DNA of 64,000 nucleotides, from the NCBI GenBank assembly GCA_025201845.1, contig MU604009.1, positions 1 to 64,000 on the forward strand, read 5' to 3'. How positions within the stretch are numbered: position 1 is the first letter of the stretch; each line of letters opens with the position of its first letter. This document shows, piece by piece, positions 10,034 through 20,484 of this stretch. The DNA comes from Martensiomyces pterosporus. Lineage: Eukaryota > Kickxellomycota > Kickxellomycetes > Kickxellales > Kickxellaceae. Under the pieces are notes generated by a model. The model had not been told where the DNA came from and did no database searches. It worked only from the letters and a program-made list of their open reading frames with translations. The position numbers and the translations under genes are program-made.

Positions 10034-13000
10034 ATGGCGACCACGCTCCGTTCCGACGACAACAGGGCCTCGCCTGCCGAGCCTCCTGCCGATGAGAGCA
10101 TAAGCAGCATCCACAACAACAACAACGAGTTGGATGTTGTGCGTATCATACAGGAGCGCGATGCCTACAAGCAGGAGACAGAGAAGCTGTGGAAAATCAT
10201 CGAGAAGCAGCGGTTTATTATCAAGAGCTTGCAGGGCCAGATTAGCCGGAAGCTCAGTGTATCGACAATCAACACGCCATCCATTCGCAGCTCGGACTTG
10301 ACACCAGAGCCCTTGGAGAAGCAGCAGGCTGAGGAATCTGCTAGGCCAGCTGCTGCCGATGTCGAGGTCGATAGCCGTTTGAGTGCCGCATCCAACGCCC
10401 TGGGTTTGTCGTCGCTGAATGTGGCCTCGCCGCCACAGTCATTGCAGCCACAGCTACCGGCTAACCCTTCGATTCGTGATATTGTGCAGGCGTCGCAATC
10501 TGGCCCGATGCCCGTCCCTGAATATGGCGAGCCCACAGAGCTGAATGCGAGCACAACAAACCTGCGTCCATGGGCTAAGAGTACTAGATTGAGCGAAATC
10601 TATGCTGACTACTCGGCCAGACACAACTCCACAGCTCCGCTGCCTAGACCTACCACTGCAGACTGGTCCACCGATGGCGATGAAGGCAAACAGCAGCGCA
10701 TCGTGTCTACCGGAAACAACTCCTTTATTGATGATGTTAAACCGCAGCATAGATCTGGAGGCTGGCAGAGTAGGTGGGCTGACGACGCTGCTGCCAACAA
10801 TGGATACCATCGTGGTAGTGGGAATGGTGGCAGCCGGATAAGTAGCTTGGTGGCCGACTCATCGCGTGCTGCCTCGCTCTCTATGGAAGAGACTGGCGGA
10901 GACGCACCGCATCCTGACTATCCACCCGGCGTTAACACCAGCAATAACACCAGCAATAACACCAGCAGCGCTGCTCCTCGTCACATGGGAGGCTCCCATG
11001 GTGGCCCAAACAGCCTTGATATCAACACCGATTCGGTTGTCCCGGCTGCTGTGCCAAATCACTCGCTCTCTGCGTTCCAGAGCAGCACCGCTGGGCTGCG
11101 CACCGAACCCATCAAGGAGGACCGCAATGTGGTTACAGAGAGCAGCATTATTTCGCCAATTCTTCCACCTGAATCGCCTATGGACCAGCCAGACAGTGCA
11201 ACCGAGAACACGCACTTGGATCACCTTGTTTTGCGTCCGATCTCGATCGTTGACGAGTCCAGTGAGACCGACCACCTCGATAATGGCAGCAACGATGGCG
11301 ACAGGCCTCTAGCATCCAATAGCGAATGGCAGGCATCCGAGCTTGCTGGATACGAGTACGGAGAACCCGCCTTGGGGCCCGAAGAGCAGGCGCATTACCC
11401 CTCACACCAGCTGCAGCACCAGCAGCCGCAGCCACACTTGCTGAAAAGCCAGCAGCAGGCATCGCAATTTGGCAGCCCATCATTTGGCCCTAGCACCAGC
11501 AATGGACCTGTAAGCACGGATCCGCCAGCTGCATCGGGCTCTGCACCCAATGCAAGCATTAGGGCCTTTATCGACTCCCACAGCCTTGGGCCCACTCCTT
11601 ACCCAAAACCTACCATGAATGATGCCCTATATAGCACAACTCACAGCAGAGATGCTGCGTCAGCCAGCGCAGCAACTGGCGGGGCGGCCAGGTTTGCGCC
11701 ATCTGGGGAGGCAGATGAGCACCAGCACCGAGATTCCGACACAATGCCTCCTACCCAGCATGCCACAGGCGATGCACAAGGCCCTCCCAAGTACCACCAA
11801 GACGTGCCAACACGGCCACCGCTAGCCTCGGTGAGGAACATTGATGTGCAAATCAAGGACTCGCGTGTAAAGATCGACGAGCGCGGAAAGGAGGTCAACG
11901 TCTACATGATTGACGTTATCTACCAGCAAGAGCCCAGCGGAATGTCCCTGAAAGAGATACTTGCTGAGGCCCAGAAGGCTACGGTTTTGTGGACGGTGGA
12001 GAAGCGGTACTCTGACTTCCTGAACCTCAACGGCAAGCTCCGGCAGGCGATCCACAAGGAGCGGGTTTCAGCCAAGCTCGAGCGTCTTCCCGATAAAGAC
12101 ATTTTCCGCGCAAATGCGCCAACAAAGAACGACAAGCGCAAGCAGTGGTTCGAAAGGTACCTGAGACAGGCGTTGACGCTGTCCGTTGAGGACAAGACCT
12201 CGATCTTGGAGTTTCTATCGACAAACGTTGCTGCCGGTCTCGAGAAGAGCATGCCCATCCTGCTGGGCCACAAAGAGGGCTTCCTGGTCAAGAAGGGTAA
12301 GAACTTTGGTGGCTGGAAGCGGCGCTACTATGTTTGCAAGTCGAATATGCCGATCCTTGAATACGCGGAGTCGCCTGGAGGAGCGCCTATCGGCATGATC
12401 AACCTGCGTGGGGCTGTTGTAAAAACCGGCAAATCGCGATCGGATGACTCGTCGGTTTCACGCTCGAAGAGCGGCCAAAAGGACGACATGTTCCGCCACG
12501 CCTTCCTTATCGAGGAGAAGCCCAAGCGCGACGGCAAGGAGCCTGTCGCACATCCCCTGTGGGCAGACTCTGACCGCGAGCGCGACGAGTGGGTGACAGC
12601 CCTGCGCTATGTGATTGTGCGTGACTCCGACGGTCCTGAGCGTGCAATGGATGAAATCACAAAGTATGCTGCCATCACAAGCACCAAGGACTCTAATCTG
12701 TCCATGATCCACCAGATCCATGCCTCGCTTACCCATGAGCAAGGCATACGCAGGTCCCTGGAGTACAATCGCATGAAGGAGGAGCAGCGCCAAGCAAGAG
12801 GCGCACCTAATAACGGCAGAGAACAGCAGCCCAATGGGCCTCCAAGCCAAGCAGCAGCAGGTATCAACAAGACTGTGTCTCCGCTGAGCAAGCAGGCATG
12901 GCCAGCCACAGCGTCATTGGGCGACATTGGGCGGCCTAACCAAGGAGGCAGCTATGCCCAGTCCTCTGCCGACGGCAATAGCAGCAGCAGCAGCAACAAC

Positions 13001-15388
13001 AACAACAGTTCTGCTATCGACAGCCGCGACCATGCATCTGGCTTTGGCGAGTCGCGCCCTCGGTCTCTGTCTTTCTCGCCTAACGAGAGCCCGAGGGCAA
13101 ACGCTGGTGCCAATTCCCGATTAGAAGCACCAAGGGCACCTAACAAACCGTCTCCAGCAGAGATTGCTGCCACCCTCTCGGCAAGCTTCTCTGGTCAGGA
13201 CAGTGCTCCAACGCAACAAGACCGCGTGTCCGTCCACTACGCACCCTCGGAGATCTCTACCATCGAGTCAAGCCTGTACTCATCGTACCATGACAATGAT
13301 CCAAACTCACAGGCAAATGTGATGTCTTCGCGCTCGATCGATGGCCGTGATTCTTATTTCAGCATGCCTGACTCGCCTACCAACCCACAGAGCAATATTG
13401 TCGAGATTAGCTACGCACTGAGAAATGCTGGTGCTTTAGGACCGCTGCCGCCGCCCAAGGACTCTACGCCTATGTCTATGTCTGCAAACGCTGCTTCGCC
13501 AGCCAAGGGACCATACAGCCAGCCACCGTCAAAGGACCCAACAGCGCAGATGTTCCAGTCGATTGCTGGCAAACCAAAGACGCCATTTACCAAGGACTCT
13601 GTTGGGCGCATTGTGCGCGAAGAGGAGAACGCTCCAGAGCTGCCCACAGACACACCGCATGTAACCGACGACATCCTTGGCATTGGCCGGCATGAGGCTC
13701 AGCAGGCTGATGGCCGTGGGGCTGGGGGCGGCAACAGCGCTGGTGCGCTGGCAAACATCTTTAATGGCAGCCGCACAAGATCTCGAGAGGAAAAGAAGCG
13801 CGGGCGCATTACATTCATGTGGGGAAAGCGCAAGCAAAGCGAACACGACAATGTCCACCCCGAGCAGCTATCGGCTGGCAGTGGCGCCAACGGTGCTGGC
13901 AACAGTGGTGCAGCACCAGATATGCCCCCGGTTCCAGCGCCTGGCAGACGCTTGCGGCGTGGCTCTACGAGCAACGACGCGCTAAACGTGCCTGTCAAAC
14001 ACAAGACGCCCATGATGCCAGTGTTCGGTCTACCGCTAGAGCTGGCAGTGCAGGCCACAAAGGTCAGGGAGCATTATGAGCTGCCGGCTGTTGTCTACCG
14101 CTGTATCGAGTACTTGGATGCAAAGAAGGCATGGCTTGAGGAAGGAATCTACCGCCAGTCTGGGAGCTTTTCGGCGCTTGACTCTCTGCGCAAGTCATTC
14201 AACACCTGCCGCGACTACAACCTGCTCAAGCTGTCGTCGCCACCAGATATCCACGCAGTGGCTAGTCTGCTCAAGGCATATTTGCGTGAGCTGCCGCAGA
14301 GCGTGCTTACGCCACAGCTCCACCAGGACTTTGTGCGAGTGGTGGATCTGGCCGAAAGGCGCGACCGCATCCACGAGCTTGGTCGGCTGGTGTCGTCGCT
14401 GCCCCTGGCAAACTACACGCTGCTCCGCGCACTCACCGCGCACCTTATTCGCATCGTGCAGAAGGCTAGCACGAACAAGATGACGCTGCGCAACATCGGC
14501 ATCGTGTTCTCTCCATCGCTTGGGATCCCTGTTGGCGTGTTCAGCCTCCTCATGGTTGAGTTTGAGTACATCTTTTGGGTCAACGACAATGGGTCTCCAG
14601 AGCCCCGGTCAATTTCGGCGGCCACTGGTGGCAGCTTGCACAAGGTTGCAAACGACCCGAATGAACTGAATGAGCCCACTATCGAGCCTCCGCAGGGACC
14701 AGGTCGGTACGACCGGCCACTGTCAGTGTCGATGCCTGCAGGAATCAACAGGATGCTCGACGACGACAACATACACTCTGCTGGAAGCGGGACAGGAAAC
14801 GATGCAGCCTCTTTTGTGTCGGATCTCCCGGCTCACCCTGGACTCGTTGTTGCCGACCACAGTGGGCGTAGAGACCTGCTGATGCGTAGCAATGGTACGG
14901 AGTTGGACAGAGAAGGCAGCGATGCTAGGCAGCAGCAGCAGCAGCAGGTTTCAGTGGGCACGGGCACATTTGCGATGGCACAGCCGTCCAAAGACAGTGT
15001 GCCCGTAGCTCGCGTCGCTGACAACACGCTCAGCATGGCAGCAGTCACAAATACGCCATGGTACACTGAGTCGGGCATGGAAGGTGCAGATGACATGGGA
15101 TTCAAGGAATTCCAAAGGCAGCTTGGCAAGTCGAATCCGCAGGCTGTGCAGCGGGAGCAGCACCAAGCACAGGGCAAACTGTCGGGCAGAAACAACCGCA
15201 ACAGCATACGGTACTCTGTGGGCGCACCGCGCGAGCTTATTTACAAAGAGACAGACATCTCGGTTCCTGCAGCTATCACAGAATACGACGACGACAGCAG
15301 CGTCAACGAGGATCCAATGATGCGACTGAGCAGACATGGCAGCAACCAAACGCTCCAGAGCACCAGCACGGCGGCACAGCAGCACTAG
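10034..15388 (+). CDS. BEM3: PX-PH-RhoGAP protein, Bem3-type GTPase-activating protein for Cdc42/Rho
   Basis: The ATG at 10034 (context GCCATGG) is the first in a long frame open from further upstream; 1784 residues, no intron. Domains in order: a short coiled coil near residues 30-70 (IIQERDAYKQETEKLWKII), a Ser/Asn/Gln-rich disordered region, a PX phosphoinositide-binding domain at about 599-733 (WTVEKRYSDFLNLNGKL), a PH domain at about 744-862 (KEGFLVKKGKNFGGWKRRYY), another long disordered stretch, and a RhoGAP domain at about 1329-1519. The catalytic arginine finger is in EGIYRQSGS and the second GAP motif is LKAYLRELP. Bem3 stimulates GTP hydrolysis by Cdc42 at polarised growth sites, recruited by PX/PH lipids. 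Yeast Bem3 is 1128 residues, so this one carries large low-complexity insertions. Rga-type LIM domains are absent, which favours Bem3. Confidence 0.92.
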   Translation: MATTLRSDDNRASPAEPPADESISSIHNNNNELDVVRIIQERDAYKQETEKLWKIIEKQRFIIKSLQGQISRKLSVSTINTPSIRSSDLTPEPLEKQQAEESARPAAADVEVDSRLSAASNALGLSSLNVASPPQSLQPQLPANPSIRDIVQASQSGPMPVPEYGEPTELNASTTNLRPWAKSTRLSEIYADYSARHNSTAPLPRPTTADWSTDGDEGKQQRIVSTGNNSFIDDVKPQHRSGGWQSRWADDAAANNGYHRGSGNGGSRISSLVADSSRAASLSMEETGGDAPHPDYPPGVNTSNNTSNNTSSAAPRHMGGSHGGPNSLDINTDSVVPAAVPNHSLSAFQSSTAGLRTEPIKEDRNVVTESSIISPILPPESPMDQPDSATENTHLDHLVLRPISIVDESSETDHLDNGSNDGDRPLASNSEWQASELAGYEYGEPALGPEEQAHYPSHQLQHQQPQPHLLKSQQQASQFGSPSFGPSTSNGPVSTDPPAASGSAPNASIRAFIDSHSLGPTPYPKPTMNDALYSTTHSRDAASASAATGGAARFAPSGEADEHQHRDSDTMPPTQHATGDAQGPPKYHQDVPTRPPLASVRNIDVQIKDSRVKIDERGKEVNVYMIDVIYQQEPSGMSLKEILAEAQKATVLWTVEKRYSDFLNLNGKLRQAIHKERVSAKLERLPDKDIFRANAPTKNDKRKQWFERYLRQALTLSVEDKTSILEFLSTNVAAGLEKSMPILLGHKEGFLVKKGKNFGGWKRRYYVCKSNMPILEYAESPGGAPIGMINLRGAVVKTGKSRSDDSSVSRSKSGQKDDMFRHAFLIEEKPKRDGKEPVAHPLWADSDRERDEWVTALRYVIVRDSDGPERAMDEITKYAAITSTKDSNLSMIHQIHASLTHEQGIRRSLEYNRMKEEQRQARGAPNNGREQQPNGPPSQAAAGINKTVSPLSKQAWPATASLGDIGRPNQGGSYAQSSADGNSSSSSNNNNSSAIDSRDHASGFGESRPRSLSFSPNESPRANAGANSRLEAPRAPNKPSPAEIAATLSASFSGQDSAPTQQDRVSVHYAPSEISTIESSLYSSYHDNDPNSQANVMSSRSIDGRDSYFSMPDSPTNPQSNIVEISYALRNAGALGPLPPPKDSTPMSMSANAASPAKGPYSQPPSKDPTAQMFQSIAGKPKTPFTKDSVGRIVREEENAPELPTDTPHVTDDILGIGRHEAQQADGRGAGGGNSAGALANIFNGSRTRSREEKKRGRITFMWGKRKQSEHDNVHPEQLSAGSGANGAGNSGAAPDMPPVPAPGRRLRRGSTSNDALNVPVKHKTPMMPVFGLPLELAVQATKVREHYELPAVVYRCIEYLDAKKAWLEEGIYRQSGSFSALDSLRKSFNTCRDYNLLKLSSPPDIHAVASLLKAYLRELPQSVLTPQLHQDFVRVVDLAERRDRIHELGRLVSSLPLANYTLLRALTAHLIRIVQKASTNKMTLRNIGIVFSPSLGIPVGVFSLLMVEFEYIFWVNDNGSPEPRSISAATGGSLHKVANDPNELNEPTIEPPQGPGRYDRPLSVSMPAGINRMLDDDNIHSAGSGTGNDAASFVSDLPAHPGLVVADHSGRRDLLMRSNGTELDREGSDARQQQQQQVSVGTGTFAMAQPSKDSVPVARVADNTLSMAAVTNTPWYTESGMEGADDMGFKEFQRQLGKSNPQAVQREQHQAQGKLSGRNNRNSIRYSVGAPRELIYKETDISVPAAITEYDDDSSVNEDPMMRLSRHGSNQTLQSTSTAAQQH

Positions 15389-15968
15389 TCTCGCATGAAG
15401 CCTCGCTCTCTTCTCTTGTCCACGGTTTCTCACATTACCTCCACGGCCTGCTAACCACGCATCCAATACTGCCGCTTTTATTCCCGTTCGCTCTATGCCT
15501 TCTACTTGTTCTACCTTTACGCAGTCATAGCTTCTTTTTCTCTTTTGTTTGGCATTGTACCTCTCATCTCTCCACCACTCCACCGTCTATCCACTTCTTT
15601 TCTTGCTCTTTTTTTCTCCGTCCTCATCACATCTACATCGTATTTCATTTAACACATCGCCCAACCTTCACCTACATCGTCAATGCCTTTCCTGCAGCAA
15701 GTAGTGACAGCCACCCAACAAAGCCCCCATGCACGCTAATGACAAGACCTGACCAGGCCTGGGACCTACATGTGTGCACTGGCTCACATGGTGCTGCCCC
15801 ACAAAGTAGCTGTCAGTGCTAGCATGTATATGCTTGGCCTTGTCCTTTGCCTGCATGTGTGCGAGCTACAAATGTGCAGATACTGGCCATCGCCTCCTCG
15901 ATACTCTCCACCACGCCCTTCTGCTCGTTCCACATATCGTGCACACAGCGCCACAGCAGACTGCAACG
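15389..15968. other. Intergenic region, C/T-rich
   Basis: No gene seen. 15390-15690 is markedly pyrimidine-rich. The remainder is the leader of the small gene starting at 15969. Confidence 0.55.
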
Positions 15969-16607
15969 ATGAGTGATGTCCGCACAAGCAAACCCTATTT
16001 TCGATTCAAGCGAGGACCGCTAACTGTTTTTGTCGAGACACCAGCGACCGAGAAAATATCCAAGGTGAAGGCGTGCCTGCTAGAAGCACTGCACCAGCAT
16101 GGCGACGACTTCAAGAGTGTTGTGGCTGGTGATATCCGGCTCGCTGTTCCACAGGAGTCGGCCGCTGACGCGCAGCACCGAGCTCTCGATGAGAATGCCA
16201 CTGTGAGAGAAAGCGAGCTTGCCGACGACCAAGCAATACTGTTTGTGCTCAGAAACAGCGATGGTAAGCAGCAGATGCCTCTTTTCGAGCCACACAGCTC
16301 CACACGCGCACGCTGATTGCTGTGCTGAGCTCCTGTCGCAAACCCTGTGTTGCTTCTATAGCCACTACGGGGGATACGCGAACCAGACCTGCTTTCAGGA
16401 ATGCATGCTGCCACCAATGAAGACATTGCTGCGGAGATGGGGCAAGAACTAGTATTTCTATTTTCTGCTTTCTTGTGCATGCATTGGCGGTTTGACATGC
16501 AACTAATCCGTTTGTGGGACTGGTGTTTTGTAGGTACATGGGAAGAGCCGGCCGTGGTGGAGTACGATTCTGGTGTTGCTGACGTTGACATTAGCGAGAC
16601 ATGGTGA
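15969..16607 (+). CDS. Small protein with a possible ubiquitin-like fold, function unknown
   Basis: Two exons, 15969-16263 and 16534-16607, give about 122 residues. The intron has a strong donor (G|GTAAGC), a consensus branch region (ACTAATCC near 16501) and a TTGTAG acceptor, and joins in phase 1 to read NSDGTWEEPAVVEYD. The order of strands and helix (RGPLTVFVETPATEKISKVKACLLEAL, then DIRLAVP, LDENATVRESELADDQAILFVLR) resembles a ubiquitin-like beta-grasp, but I do not recognise a family. The C-terminus is acidic and ends ISETW, with no diglycine, so conjugation is unlikely. An alternative acceptor at 16361 would lead to a quick stop. Cytosolic or nuclear, as there is no signal or membrane segment. 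Confidence 0.65.
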
Positions 16608-16922
16608 TAGCACAGCCATAGTGCCCCTGGCACAAAAGCAGCGCAGCGGTGGCACAACTCCTCACATGGCTGTTCCTGGCAGCCCCAGCTTCGGTCTCTG
16701 CGCGGCAACAACCGAAAAGCGCGACCCGTTTCCGCAAGTGCTTTCCTTCGTTTCAATAGTGGATGTGAAATATATTTTTCCTATCGACAATAGCAGAAGG
16801 GGAGAGGGAGGAGGCGGAGGCGGCGAGAGGATGAGGGGAAAGAGGAGGGAGAGAAAAGTGCTGAACGTGTCCTTGTGGCAAGATGGCTGCCGAGCCAATC
16901 GAGCATTTATCGCCTACTCTTT
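16608..16922. other. Convergent 3' region
   Basis: Lies between the 3' ends of the ubiquitin-like gene (plus strand) and the SOD gene (minus strand). It has a purine-rich GGAGGAGGCGG-type stretch at about 16800-16855. No gene seen. Confidence 0.55.
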
Positions 16923-17672
16923 TTACAGAGCAAAGACAGCAGCAAGGAGAGCAACGACGCCAGAGACCATCGCGGTTGACGAGGCAGCGCTCTTCTTGGT
17001 GTCAAGGTTGGTAGCAATCGAGGCATGGACCGAGTCGCTGGCATCTCCAGCGCTGCTGACATGGGCAGCGCCGGACGCGCGGGCACTGGCGGAGACCTCG
17101 TCTCCGCTGCTAGACTCGCGGGCATCGCTGCTCTTGGTGGATGCGGTGATGTTGGCGCAGGCAAGCCGGGTGTTGTCGGGGGCGTGGATGACGACGGAGT
17201 GGCCAAGGATTGAGTTCGTGCCGCTGAACGAGAGGAGAGAATCGGTGTAGTTTGCGGAGAACTCGCCGTTGGCGCCAATGGTGATGTTGCCATGGCGGCC
17301 AGCCAGGTCACCGAGCTCGCATGTGGTGGCAGGGTTCTTTGGGTCGCAGCTGTAGGGCTTGTCGGCGGACATGACCTTGGCGGGGTCCAAGTGGCCGCCA
17401 GTGGCAGTGCAGTTGCCGTCGGCGGGCACGGGGTTGACGTGGATATGGTAGGGGTACGAGACGCCCGGCTTCAGGCCCTTGACCTTGATGGCGACCTTGA
17501 GACCCTCAGTGTCCTTGGTCGGGACGCTAAACCTGAAGTTAGCAGTGACGTTGGCTCCCTTCAAGGCAGCGACTGCAGCGACAGTGGAGGCTGTGTCTTC
17601 AGCCCTGGCGACGAAGCTACCGTTGACGGCAGCAGTGGCGGCGAGGACAAGCGTGATGATGTTCTTCAGCAT
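16923..17672 (-). CDS. Secreted, GPI-anchored Cu-only superoxide dismutase
   Basis: 249 residues, no intron. An N-terminal signal peptide (about residues 1-24) leads into a Cu/Zn-SOD-like domain at about 40-175. Copper ligands are visible as His76 and His78 (YHIHVN), His94 (GGHLDP) and His163 (VVIHAP), with the active-site Arg169 in NTRLAC; spacing matches fungal Cu-only enzymes of the Candida Sod5 type. Paired cysteines (88, 109, 118, 172) fit disulphides. After residue 178 comes a Ser/Ala/Asp-rich stalk and a hydrophobic C-terminus (SGVVALLAAVFAL) typical of GPI attachment. These enzymes sit on the wall or membrane and dismutate superoxide outside the cell. Zinc-site conservation was not established. 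Confidence 0.88.
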   Translation of the reverse strand: MLKNIITLVLAATAAVNGSFVARAEDTASTVAAVAALKGANVTANFRFSVPTKDTEGLKVAIKVKGLKPGVSYPYHIHVNPVPADGNCTATGGHLDPAKVMSADKPYSCDPKNPATTCELGDLAGRHGNITIGANGEFSANYTDSLLSFSGTNSILGHSVVIHAPDNTRLACANITASTKSSDARESSSGDEVSASARASGAAHVSSAGDASDSVHASIATNLDTKKSAASSTAMVSGVVALLAAVFAL

Positions 17673-19146
17673 GGTTGGAAATGGCTTGGTTTATGTTGCG
17701 GCGAGTGCCTATGCTTCTGTATGCAGGAAAATGATCGGGGGATGTGGTAGAAAAAGCAGGGTGCTGTTGTGGAAGAAAATAAAGCGGGAGCGAGGCGGCA
17801 GAATGAGCGTTTATGTTGACTGGATTTGTGTGGTTGCGAATGAGCAAAGTGCTATAAAAGACGTGCGGCATTGCGTTGTACTTAAAGCAGTAGGAAGCCA
17901 TGAGCCATTTCCAACAATTGCGCGCAACAAAGTCCATTTTTTGCTAAATGTCTCATGCATTCCGCCGCTCCGATGCCCCCAATGCAAATCCCCTCTTTGC
18001 GAAGCATCTCTTTGTTCCAGCGGTGCTCCCAAACGTGCTCTGCCTGTTTCCCCCTTCCTGCTTCCTTGATGGCAGATGTCTGATCTAATTTTGGCAGCGG
18101 CATAGACACCCTGTCTATTTTTATGCCGCCATTCTGGCAACTTTATTTTCAGGCTCCCTTGATAGCGTCTCCACCACTCACAAAAGCTCGACATATGCGC
18201 GGTCTATAGCGGCAGTCGTGGACTGCGTTTCTTGGCGCTCTTGACGGCTCCGCCCAGCCAGCTGTAGCGCTTGCACATCCATATCCAGTTTAGCCGCAGT
18301 TTGGACTCATTGCCATGCTCTAACACTGCACTGCTTATCCTGACGCCGTTTGTTGCGCGCCATTGCGCATAGGAGTGCCATTTCTGGTCCACATGTACCG
18401 CTGCCACCACGCCGATCTAATTACCTCATCATAGCTCGCTTCCAAACAAGCCTTGCGGTCTTGCTTTTCCTGTTTCTGTGCTATTTTCGCTTGCATCCAC
18501 TCCTCAGCCCTTTCGTCGCATGCTGCTTATATGCACACTAGTGCGCATTGTATTCCTGTAGCTGCTGTGTTTACGCGTCCATGGTGCGCGGCACCGCTGC
18601 TAACCTCTTGCGAGCCAATGCACCCGCAAAAATGCTCGCGCGCTGAGTGTTCTTTGTTTTTACGCGGCTGGGCGGGTGAGTGGGTTCTTAGCAACACCGC
18701 CCAAAACATCGAAGATCGCACATGTTTCAAAAAGCCCGTTTTCTGGTTCGAGACTTGGCATTATTATTGCTGCTATTTTGGCTTGTGCTGCCTTACTATT
18801 TGAATTTCCCAAGCGTTTATCTGGCTTGTGACCTCGTGCTTCCTCTCTTTTGTAGCTCCAACACACCCGAGCACTGGCAGTTTCAACGCCAGCGCAGCTT
18901 AAACCAGTGTATGAGTTCCAGCGTCGAGCACGCTCCGGGGCACACACGCTCGCGCTGGCGTCTTGATAAAACACACAGCCAGCCGCTACCCTCGCAATAC
19001 TCTTATAACCCAGCATGCATGAATACCTGTGTGTTTGCCAGCTGCTGTTTGACCATGTCCTTCTCCTTTTACTCCTTGAGCACCGCTATCTACGCACATA
19101 CACATTCCGCTTAAGGAATTAATCCGCATCATTCAGCAGCAGACAC
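17673..19146. other. Long region without a supportable gene
   Basis: The first 200-300 bases are the promoter side of the minus-strand SOD gene. A TATAAAA at about 17852-17858 reads on the plus strand, where no gene follows closely. Weak minus-strand frames occur at 17811-18194, 18204-18410 and 18660-19016, but none has recognisable domains or clear splice partners. A pyrimidine-rich stretch at 18440-18520 is present. Confidence 0.45.
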
Positions 19147-19503
19147 ATGGCACGCGGCGACCTGTCAGCTCTGCTCAAGACAGCACCTGGGGCAGAGATA
19201 CAGTCATGCGACGAAATTTCGCACAGACAGCAGAGACTGCTGATGCAGTGCTACTGCAAGAAAACGTACAACACAGAGTTTGTAAAGTACTACAGAGCGA
19301 AGGGCGAGGTCGTTTGCAACCGAATGGACAAGCACATGTACAAATTCAACGCAACATTGATTTGTCAAGACTACAGGAGATACCGCTGCCGAGGCGTGCA
19401 CATCCGCTCTAGCGATGCCAGCCGGGTCTCGATGACTAAGCTGCTGCTAGCTGCCTTTCTGCTTCTTGCCTGCCTGTTTACGCAGCAAGCATCTCCCCAC
19501 TAA
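19147..19503 (+). CDS. Small orphan protein with a C-terminal hydrophobic segment
   Basis: An ATG-initiated frame of 118 residues. The first 95 residues are basic and contain seven cysteines (QCYCKKTYNTEFVKYYRAKG, LICQDYRRYRCRG), and the end has a single hydrophobic stretch (KLLLAAFLLLACLF) followed by a short tail, compatible with a tail anchor. I do not recognise a family. The hydrophobic part could alternatively be an intron (from GTCTCG to TTACGCAG), which would shorten the protein. Spaced Cys and aromatic residues suggest real coding sequence, but no neighbour supports a function. Confidence 0.4.
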   Translation: MARGDLSALLKTAPGAEIQSCDEISHRQQRLLMQCYCKKTYNTEFVKYYRAKGEVVCNRMDKHMYKFNATLICQDYRRYRCRGVHIRSSDASRVSMTKLLLAAFLLLACLFTQQASPH

Positions 19504-20484
19504 TTGCCACACACGTAAACGCAGCACTGGCTAATTGACTAAATCGCCCGCTAAGCTCTGCACTGCAACCACAAGCACCCAGAAGTGGCACGCCCATGCC
19601 TTGCTCGTTATCTCGGGCAGGCGGCACGGGCTGCACTGAATGGGGATCAGCGCGGCAATTGATGCGCGGCCTCAGAGTCCGACTCCAGAGTCCGACTCTG
19701 ATTCAGGCAGTGGCTGTCCGGCATCGGAAGGGGGAATCCTCCCTTTCCAGAGCGCAGGGTCTGAAAGTCGGAGGAGATCTCCATTAGCCGATTGTCTTGA
19801 CGACATACAGTGTCATATGGTCGTGGTAATTCGAAAAATAAAGCCCTCCTGCTCCACGCCATCCATGCGCTTTGCAATTTTGCTTCTGCAGCGCTTTCCT
19901 GTTTCCATCTGGGGCAGGGAGGAGGGACATTGCAAAATCCAGGGGTAGCTGCTGCCAGGTGTTTCACATACTCCGTGTATAGATGCTGTGCCAGACGGCC
20001 TTTCCAGCCTGTGCATGCCCTTTTAGCAGCGCTGGTGCGACGGGTACATGGCAATGGCCGTTTTGGCCGTCCAGCAAACCCCCGCTGGCGTGTCCTCTTG
20101 AAGCACTGGTGCAGTCAAGCGTTTCCCGCACATGGCGGCGATAGACGGATGGGATGCACTAGCACTCTGTAAAGTGCGTGGCTAGGATGGCGGCTGTGTG
20201 CGGCCACCATCATCTGCCAGCAAGCAGCATGGCCCTCGATCGAAGAGCTTGGGTGTGTGTCTTTGGAGTGCTGAGTCGCTGCGCTTTCCTCCCACCCATC
20301 AAAATGACAAACTCCGAGCCTCGCCTTTTCGCTTCTTCTCTTCTTTTTTATTTTTGCGTTCGATAGCTGCCCCCAAACTGCCTCTCGACTGTAAATACCG
20401 CTTTTGTAGCCCTGCTTTGCCTCCTCTGCCATTCTAGAACATAGCACAACATCTCATATCTTTCTGTGGAATAATCTCTGAAAA
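19504..20484. other. Intergenic region
   Basis: No gene seen. A short duplicated motif (AGAGTCCGACTC twice, near 19674-19698) and a T/C-rich stretch at 20325-20365 before the next gene are the only structure noted. Confidence 0.5.

Noticed and set aside
10937..10968. Repeated ACCAGCAATAAC units considered as a transposon trace
   Set aside because: In-frame low-complexity coding repeat in the RhoGAP gene, with no terminal repeats or target duplications.
18204..18410. Minus-strand frame with partly protein-like sequence (WIWMCKRYSWLGGAVK)
   Set aside because: No ATG, splice partner or family; only 68 codons, so not called.
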